This document shows positions 58,514-64,000 of a DNA stretch of 64,000 nt, piece after piece (positions within the stretch are counted from its first letter, which is position 1; every line of letters begins with the position of its first letter). The stretch is from Actinoplanes solisilvae (lineage in GTDB: Bacteria; Actinomycetota; Actinomycetes; Mycobacteriales; Micromonosporaceae), in NCBI RefSeq assembly GCF_003999975.1, contig NZ_RJAC01000021.1, positions 62,001 to 126,000 of the forward strand. Direction: 5' to 3'. The notes under the pieces are model-generated. The model was not told the origin of the DNA and searched no databases. It saw only the letters and a program-made list of their open reading frames with translations. The translations under genes and the position numbers were made by a program.

Positions 58514-59419
58514 GTGCGCCGAACGCCGTTGCAGGGCGGGCTGCCGCCTTCTGGCCCGGTGGCCGGCCCGGTGCTGGAGATCGCCTGCGACGAATCGGGC
58601 TTCTCGGGCACGAACCTGCTGCGCTCGGACGCCCCGGTCATCACCCACGCCAGCGTCGACCTGACCGTCGACGAGGCCGCGACCCTGATCGCGTCCCTCC
58701 GGCTGCCCCCGCACGAGCTCAAGTCCGGCCCGTTCCTGCGCCGAGCGGGCGACCCGCTCCCGGCCCTGCTGACCGCGCTGCGAGGCCGAGCCCACGTCCA
58801 CCTGATCGACAAGCGCTACTTCGTGGCCACCCGCATCGTCGACCTGCTGCTGACCGCCCCGACCTACGCCGCCGGCACCAGCCTGACGCCGCAGCACCGG
58901 GCCGTCGCGCTTGCGCTTCTTCGCGGCGGCGACCAATTCCTGGACGCTTTCGTCGACCTGGTCCGACCCAAACGCCGGCCGCCGTTGGACGTAGCCCTGG
59001 CCCGCCTCTTCCGCCTGCGCGACTCGCTGGCCCGCGCCGAACTGGACGGTCTCGACCCGGCCCACGTGCGCTCGATCGTGACCCGCCTCGACAACGACGA
59101 CCGCTCGATCCCGCCACCCCTCGAACCGCTGCTACCCGCCCTGGCCGAGACGGTCCTCTTCTGGAGCCGAGGCACCCGCCCGATCCACGTGGTCCACGAC
59201 GAGCAGAGCGCCCTGACCGCCGACCGCCTGACCCGCCTGCAACAGGTGCTGCACAGCGCCGGCCGCCCCCTGCTGACCGGCCTGACAATGGTCGACTCCC
59301 GAGACGACCCCCGAGTCCAACTGGCCGACCTGCTAGCCGGCATCGCCCGCCGCCGCCCCGAGTCAGTCACGGCGTTGTCGTCCACGACATCCCCGGCCGT
59401 GGACCTCGCCCCCCGGTGA
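58514..59419 (+). CDS. DUF3800 protein
   Basis: A roughly 301-residue protein with the DUF3800 signature: an early catalytic-like CDESGFSG (D-E-S-G) and a late DSRDDPRVQLADLLAGIARR (Q-L-A-D-L), with HVHLIDKRYF between. The fold is RNase-H-like; members may be nucleases, and some occur in phage-defence settings. The start is uncertain: GTG at 58514 (used here), or TTG at 58478, which lies 5 bases after a CATAAT box. It is just downstream of the ArsR-type gene. Confidence 0.78.
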   Translation: MRRTPLQGGLPPSGPVAGPVLEIACDESGFSGTNLLRSDAPVITHASVDLTVDEAATLIASLRLPPHELKSGPFLRRAGDPLPALLTALRGRAHVHLIDKRYFVATRIVDLLLTAPTYAAGTSLTPQHRAVALALLRGGDQFLDAFVDLVRPKRRPPLDVALARLFRLRDSLARAELDGLDPAHVRSIVTRLDNDDRSIPPPLEPLLPALAETVLFWSRGTRPIHVVHDEQSALTADRLTRLQQVLHSAGRPLLTGLTMVDSRDDPRVQLADLLAGIARRRPESVTALSSTTSPAVDLAPR

Positions 59420-59619
59420 CCTCCTGTTCCGGCTCGGGGAGCCGCGCAACCGCAACCGGCGGCACCGCGCGGCACCACGACGCCGGCCTGCCTGGAAAGT
59501 CTCAGTGACCACCGTGCCGCTGTGACCGGCCACGGGAAGCGGATGCCCGACCCGGGGGAATCTCCGACCCGGGATAGCTGAGGGCAGAAATCCGCGGCGA
59601 AGCTCTCTAGCATGGCCGC
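59420..59619. other. intergenic region
   Basis: 200 bases without a gene. A TAGCAT box at its right end is the probable promoter of the next gene. Confidence 0.4.
59608..59613 (+). promoter_or_regulatory. probable -10 box, leaderless mRNA
   Basis: TAGCAT ends 6 bases before the GTG at 59620. No ribosome-binding site is seen. Confidence 0.5.
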
Positions 59620-60744
59620 GTGTCAGCGGATTCTTGGCGGACCTTCCGATCGGTTCGTGACGCGCGGGAGCCCAGCGGTGGCATCACCGTCGACTTCGGG
59701 GGCGGCCCGCGCGAGATGGTGCCCGGCGCGCGGGTGCTCAACCTGAGGCCGGCCGGCGGGCTGGTGCCGAGTGTGGGGCCGGTCGACTGGACGCAGCTCG
59801 ATCTGCTGCCCGACTGCCTGACGGTGTACTGGTCGGGCCCCGATCGCGGGATCAGCGACGCCGTCAGCGCCCGCCCCGGCATCCGTTTCCTCTATTGGAG
59901 CGACGCCGAAGGTGACCTTGATCTTCGGCGGACCCACCTGGGCACCGTGCGTCTCGACGGCGTTCGCCTCCGTAGCGTGCGGCTGCCCCAGGGCATCGAG
60001 ACTTTACTTCTGTTCGAACCGCCGGACGGCCTGCGAGTCGATGCGCCGAGCGAGGGCGCCGACCTGGAGCTGCGCCTGTTCCAGCACGGCGCGCGGGTCG
60101 AGATTCCCGCCGGGCTGCGCCGCACGTCGAAGATCTGGATCAGCGTCGGCGGCGAGTTCTCCGCCGCCGCGCTGGCGACCCTGGCCGAGTTGCGCGACCT
60201 GAGGCTGACCTTCGACGCCACGCCGGGCGTCATCACCGAGCCGGCACGCCTCAGCGAGCACCCCCACCTGCACAGGCTGGAACTCGGCGACGCGTACGGC
60301 CTGGACCCAGCGTCGCTGCCGGTCCTGCCCCAGCTGCGCAGCCTGGTGCTGGAGGGCGCTCGCCGGACCACGGCCGTGAGGTTGCGGGGCCGGTTCCGGG
60401 GGAGCCCGACAGCGGTGTCCGCGCGGCGCACGAAATCCGAGTCGTGGCTGGCCGAGCATCTCGACAACCCGTTCCGCGACTGGGTGGAGGAGTCCCCGGC
60501 GTTCGGCCGGGCCGCCTGCGCCGCGTACACCCGGGCCCGGCGGGCGATCGACGCCGCCCCGCCGGACGGGTTGCGGGCGGTGGAGCAGGCGCTCGGCGAT
60601 TTCGTGGCCGATCTGAACGCCATCAGCGAAGATATCGACACCGTCTACCGGGAGCACGCCTGGACCGTCTGCACCGAGCTCGCCGCCGGTCTGATCCCCG
60701 TGGCGCGGGTGCGCGAGTGGTTCGATCGCGACCGCCGGTTCTGA
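59620..60744 (+). CDS. leucine-rich-repeat-like hypothetical protein
   Basis: A 374-residue soluble protein with a leucine-rich periodicity (GTVRLDGVRLRSVRLPQGIETLLLF, LATLAELRDLRLTF, LSEHPHLHRLELGDAYGLDPASLPVLPQLRSLVLEGA), so probably an LRR solenoid followed by a C-terminal alpha-helical part (DWVEESPAFGRAACAAYTRARRAIDAAP). It likely mediates protein binding. No signal peptide; GTG start at 59620. I do not recognise a named family. Confidence 0.65.
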   Translation: MSADSWRTFRSVRDAREPSGGITVDFGGGPREMVPGARVLNLRPAGGLVPSVGPVDWTQLDLLPDCLTVYWSGPDRGISDAVSARPGIRFLYWSDAEGDLDLRRTHLGTVRLDGVRLRSVRLPQGIETLLLFEPPDGLRVDAPSEGADLELRLFQHGARVEIPAGLRRTSKIWISVGGEFSAAALATLAELRDLRLTFDATPGVITEPARLSEHPHLHRLELGDAYGLDPASLPVLPQLRSLVLEGARRTTAVRLRGRFRGSPTAVSARRTKSESWLAEHLDNPFRDWVEESPAFGRAACAAYTRARRAIDAAPPDGLRAVEQALGDFVADLNAISEDIDTVYREHAWTVCTELAAGLIPVARVREWFDRDRRF

Positions 60745-60811
60745 TCACCGGGCTCGCCCGCGTTACAGTCCTCCCGTCTCGACACAGCGCGGCGCGAGCG
60801 GAGGAGCAAGA

Positions 60812-61111
60812 GTGCCCGACTGGCTCGCGGTGGTCACCGGCTGGATCTGTCTTCTGCTGGGATGTCTCGGGCTGTGGCGGGGCATCGGCCTGGTGCGGCC
60901 CGGCCGCACGGCCACCCAGGACTCCACCGCCACCCCCGGTGCGCTGGTGGTGGCCGAGGGCGGCGGACTGGCCCTGCTCGGCGTCGCTTTGCTGCTCGGT
61001 GGCTACTGGGTATACCTGTTTGTGCCGGCAATGGTGCTGATGGCCGTCAGCACAGTGCATGCGATCAGCAGATGGCGCCGCCGCCGTTGTTCATCCCGCA
61101 GCTCGCGCTGA
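60812..61111 (+). CDS. small two-helix membrane protein
   Basis: A 99-residue protein with two transmembrane helices (WLAVVTGWICLLLGCLGLWRGI and LALLGVALLLGGYWVYLFVPAMVLMAV) and a basic, serine-rich tail. GTG at 60812 with GGAGGAG upstream. Function unknown. Confidence 0.65.
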   Translation: MPDWLAVVTGWICLLLGCLGLWRGIGLVRPGRTATQDSTATPGALVVAEGGGLALLGVALLLGGYWVYLFVPAMVLMAVSTVHAISRWRRRRCSSRSSR

Positions 61112-61253
61112 TACACCGCTGCCCATGATGCGCGCGTACGGTTTGGCCATCGCCCACAGATGGCGATCCCCGACGCCGCCGCCGGGGGTGATCGGACATC
61201 GCCCGGTTCCAGACCAGGTCGGCCTCGGCGAGGACGTATGTCACGGCCGCATC
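61112..61253. other. intergenic region between convergent genes
   Basis: 142 bases between two convergent genes. I see no gene and no clear hairpin. Confidence 0.4.
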
Positions 61254-63710
61254 TTAAAGCCGGTCGAGGGAGTCGCGGCTCAGGTGGGAGGCCAGGTAGG
61301 GGCCGGTGACGCTGTGCGGGTCGGCTGCGACGGAAGCGGGGGTGCCTTGGGCGACTATGCGGCCGCCGTCGGGGCCGCCGGTGGGTCCCATGTCGATGAT
61401 GTGGTCGGCTGCGGCCAGGACGTCCAGGTCGTGGTCGATCACGACTATGGTCGCACCGTCGGCCAGGAGACGATCGAAGACGCCTACCAGCGTACGGATG
61501 TCCAGCGGGTGCAGACCCGTCGAAGGCTCGTCCAGGACGTAGAGGACGTTGCGCTGGCTGCTGCGCAGGCGGGCCGCGATGCGCAGACGTTGGGACTCGC
61601 CGCCGGACAGGGACGGGGTGGGTTCGCCCAGGCGCAGGTAGTCGAGTCCCACGTCGACGATCGGGCGCAGCGGCCGCGCGATCGCGGGCGTGTCCGCGTA
61701 GTGGTCGAGGGCTTCGCGGACGGTCAGTTCGAGGACGTCGCTGATCGTGAGGCCGTCGACCCGTACGACCGGGTTGGCGGGGTTGAACCGGTGGCCGTGA
61801 CATGTCGGGCAGGTGACGTTGATGTCGGGCAGGTATTGCACGTCGAGGTCGATGGTGCCGAGCCCGCGGCAGGTCGGGCACTGGCCTTCCTTGGTGTTGA
61901 ACGAGAAGTGGCCCGGGGTGAGGCCCGACGCCGCGGCGAAGTGGGCGCGAACAGCGTCGAAAGCGCCCGAGTAGGTGCTGGGAGTGCTGCGCGCGTTGAG
62001 CCCGATCGGGGTGGCGTCGATTTCGACGACCTGCCGCACGGAAGCGGGGTCGAGCGACGCGACGTGACCCGGCAGCGCAGCCCCACCCAGGGAAGCGCGC
62101 AGTGCGGGCACAAGGCTGTCGAGCACGAGCGCGGTCTTACCCGCCCCCGACGGCCCGGCCAGCGCGGTCAGCCGGTTGATCGGGAAGCGGGCCGTCACGT
62201 CGTGCAGGTTGTAGAGGTCCGAGACGGCGAGAAGAACCGATGTCGACGGCAGCGGCTGCGGCGGCCGGGTCACCGCCGGGCCGCCGGCCAGGAACGGGCC
62301 GATCAGCGACTTGCGGTTCTTGGCGATCTGGGAGGGCGTCCCCTCGGCCACGACCGTCCCGCCGAGCCGGCCTGCCCCGGGACCCATCTCGATGATCCAG
62401 TCGGCGGTGCGGATCATGTCGAGGTCGTGCTCGACGACGACCACCGAGTTGCCGTTGCCGGCGAGCGCGCCGATCGTCTTGCGCAGACCCTCCACGTTGC
62501 TCGGGTGCAGGCCGACCGACGGTTCGTCGAGCACGTAGAGCATGCCGGTCGTGTTGGCCCGTACGGTCGAGGTCAGCTCGATGCGCTGCCGCTCGCCGGT
62601 TGACAGGGTCGAGCCGGCCCGGTCGAGGCCCAGGTAGCCGAGCCCGACGTCGAGCAGCGGGCCGATCGCCCCGGTCAGTTCGCCGACCAGCCCGGTGGTC
62701 ATGCGCGACAGTTCGTCGGGCATGAGCGGCGGCAGCCCGTGGGCGAAGCCGAGCAGGTGGTCGAGGTCGAGGGCGCTGATCTCGCCGAGGCTGCGGCCGT
62801 CGAGCCGGGACCGCAGCGCTTTCGGGCTGAGCCGGGTGCCATGGCAGATCGGGCACGTGTGCGAATCCAGGAACTTGCTGTTCGAAGACTTCTCGGCCGC
62901 CGTGATGGCGTTGTCGTAGGTCACATTGAGCTGCACCTGCCGCCCGTTGCGTCCGGAAACTGTCACGATCTGCTTCACCGGCTCGCCGTGCAGGACCTGG
63001 TTCTTCTCGTCGCCGGTCAGGGAACGGTACGGCACGTCGAGCCGGACGCCCAGCTCACCCGCGGCGTACATGCTGAGCCGGCGGCCGCCCACGTTCCAGG
63101 AAAGCACGGCTCCTTCGGCGATCGTCTTGTCCTGGTCGGGGACCAGCAGCACCGGGTCGACCTCGAAGACCGTCCCGATGCCGCCGCAGCGCGGGCACGC
63201 GCCGATCGAGTTGAACGCGAACGACTCCGCGCCCGGGGCCTCGAACGCGATGCTGCACGTCGGGCAGTGGATCTCCATCGCCTGGGTGGCGATCGACGGT
63301 GGCACCTCGTGGCCGTTGGGACAGATGTGCGTCCCCAGCCGCGACATGATCAGCCGCAGCACATTGAGGACCTGGCTCATCGTGCCGACCGTGCTGCGCG
63401 GGCCGGGCACCGGCGGGCGCTGGCGTAATGCGAGGGCGGGCGGCAGGTGGTCGATGCGGTCGGCGTCGGGCCGTTCGGCCTGGGTGAGGCGCCTTCGGCT
63501 GTACGTGCTGAGGCCCTCGAGGAAGCGGTGCAGCCCTTCGGCGTACAACGTGCCCATCGCGAGCGACGTCTTGCCTGAGCCGGACACCCCGGCGACCACG
63601 ACCGTACGCCAGAGGGGCACGTCGACATCGAGGTCGCGCAGGGTGTTGTGCCGGACGCCGCGGGCCTCGATGAACCGGGGCAGCGTGTCGGGCAGCGGCG
63701 GCAGCTTCAT
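61254..63710 (-). CDS. UvrA-like ABC ATPase (excinuclease paralogue)
   Basis: An 818-residue UvrA-type protein with two ABC ATPase halves. The first Walker A is GVSGSGKTS; zinc CxxC clusters are present (HCPTCSIAF, ACPRCGGIG, HTCPICHGTR); signatures are STGERQRIEL and, in the second half, GPSGAGKTA, CPTCRGLG, CPTCHGHR, SLSGGESQRLRI and VLDEPSTGLHP. It is shorter than repair UvrA (about 950) and resembles the drug-resistance UvrA paralogues (DrrC/UvrA2). It may protect DNA from an intercalating antibiotic or act in an alternative repair path. ATG at 63710. The neighbouring LuxR-type regulator may control it. Confidence 0.88.
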   Translation of the reverse strand: MKLPPLPDTLPRFIEARGVRHNTLRDLDVDVPLWRTVVVAGVSGSGKTSLAMGTLYAEGLHRFLEGLSTYSRRRLTQAERPDADRIDHLPPALALRQRPPVPGPRSTVGTMSQVLNVLRLIMSRLGTHICPNGHEVPPSIATQAMEIHCPTCSIAFEAPGAESFAFNSIGACPRCGGIGTVFEVDPVLLVPDQDKTIAEGAVLSWNVGGRRLSMYAAGELGVRLDVPYRSLTGDEKNQVLHGEPVKQIVTVSGRNGRQVQLNVTYDNAITAAEKSSNSKFLDSHTCPICHGTRLSPKALRSRLDGRSLGEISALDLDHLLGFAHGLPPLMPDELSRMTTGLVGELTGAIGPLLDVGLGYLGLDRAGSTLSTGERQRIELTSTVRANTTGMLYVLDEPSVGLHPSNVEGLRKTIGALAGNGNSVVVVEHDLDMIRTADWIIEMGPGAGRLGGTVVAEGTPSQIAKNRKSLIGPFLAGGPAVTRPPQPLPSTSVLLAVSDLYNLHDVTARFPINRLTALAGPSGAGKTALVLDSLVPALRASLGGAALPGHVASLDPASVRQVVEIDATPIGLNARSTPSTYSGAFDAVRAHFAAASGLTPGHFSFNTKEGQCPTCRGLGTIDLDVQYLPDINVTCPTCHGHRFNPANPVVRVDGLTISDVLELTVREALDHYADTPAIARPLRPIVDVGLDYLRLGEPTPSLSGGESQRLRIAARLRSSQRNVLYVLDEPSTGLHPLDIRTLVGVFDRLLADGATIVVIDHDLDVLAAADHIIDMGPTGGPDGGRIVAQGTPASVAADPHSVTGPYLASHLSRDSLDRL

Positions 63711-63757
63711 AGCTATCGGTCATAGCCGGTCCGGGCGGTGACGCGCAGTAGTTCCCG

Positions 63758-64000
63758 TCACACGGCCGGGGGGAGCACGGCTGCTCGGGGCAGCGCGGTT
63801 GCGAGATCACCGCGGCCGCGTACGCCGAGCCGGGGATAGATCTGGTCGAGATGCGAGCCGACCGTGCGGTGCGAGATGAACAGGCGCCGGGCGATCTCCT
63901 CGTCGCTCATGCCCTGCGAGGCGAGCAGCGCGATCCGCATCTCCTGCGCCGAGAGGCCCTCGCTCAGCACCGGCCGGCGTCGTCCGCCGTCCGCGCCGGT
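63758..64000 (-). CDS. LuxR-type regulator, C-terminal end (cut by window)
   Basis: The last 80 codons of a regulator whose 5' part is outside the window. The helix-turn-helix is LSAQEMRIALLASQGMSDEEIARRLFISHRTVGSHLDQIYPRLGVRGRGDLATAL, typical of LuxR/NarL DNA-binding domains, probably the end of a large ATP-binding (LAL) regulator. It reads towards the UvrA-like gene, 47 bases away. Confidence 0.88.
   Translation of the reverse strand, partial: TGADGGRRRPVLSEGLSAQEMRIALLASQGMSDEEIARRLFISHRTVGSHLDQIYPRLGVRGRGDLATALPRAAVLPPAV

Noticed and set aside
1..64000. tRNA, rRNA and riboswitches
   Set aside because: I looked for CCA-ending cloverleaf patterns and rRNA-like conserved runs by eye and saw none. 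A covariance-model search is needed to exclude them fully.

Overview
The window is a very GC-rich, densely coded bacterial chromosome segment. Third codon positions are almost all G/C, GTG and TTG starts are common, many genes are joined by 4-bp stop/start overlaps, and several genes appear to be transcribed as leaderless mRNAs. Gene content (LacI, TetR, PadR, ArsR and WYL regulators, ABC sugar importers without their own ATPase, an FAAL-type ligase, secreted plant-polysaccharide enzymes) points to a soil actinomycete. The family Micromonosporaceae, for example Actinoplanes, is my best guess from remembered protein styles, not from a search. I see no rRNA, tRNA, CRISPR array or transposase.

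Layout. 0.1-9.1 kb: housekeeping and accessory genes (acyl-CoA oxidase, an M48 peptidase-like protein lacking one zinc histidine, alpha/beta hydrolase, secreted GH10 xylanase, acetyltransferase, nucleoside deaminase, acyltransferase-3 membrane protein). 9.2-25.5 kb: the most interesting region, a sugar-acid island. It holds an eight-gene minus-strand operon (solute-binding protein, two permeases, two Gfo/Idh/MocA dehydrogenases alternating with two TIM-barrel isomerases/epimerases, and a LarA-family nickel-pincer epimerase/racemase). Divergent from it is a uronate isomerase plus fructuronate/mannitol dehydrogenase pair, and converging on that pair is a complete larE-larB-larC operon for the nickel-pincer nucleotide cofactor. 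A LacI regulator lies at the edge. My reading is that a uronate is isomerised and reduced to an aldonate (mannonate or altronate), which the LarA homologue epimerises at C2, possibly replacing a dehydratase such as UxuA, which is absent here. The same region is strongly enriched in DnaA-box-like 9-mers.

25.6-38.9 kb: DEAD-box helicase, small unknown proteins, a DUF1349 protein, a secreted xylan-binding/beta-helix protein, a MOSC-reductase-ferredoxin fusion, an acyl-AMP ligase, an SDR/TetR divergent pair with a clear operator, an odd 27-bp tandem repeat built from a gene's last codons plus stop, a Roadblock-like protein, an ArsR regulator, an SDR, and a badly decayed GGDEF/EAL pseudogene. 38.9-43.8 kb: FtsX permease, ABC ATPase and PadR regulator operon, then a WYL regulator divergent from a VOC protein, each with a visible operator. 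43.9-50.4 kb: a large secreted fibronectin-type protein, dinB flanked by related intergenic repeats, cysteine-rich small proteins and a frameshifted repeat-protein gene. 50.4-56.5 kb: a beta-L-arabinofuranoside utilisation locus (LacI, binding protein, two permeases, GH127). 56.5-64 kb: lipoprotein esterase, ArsR-type regulator, DUF3800 protein, two unknown proteins, a UvrA-like ATPase and the C-terminal end of a LuxR-type regulator cut by the window edge.

All functions were read from motifs and remembered family architecture; no database search was run.
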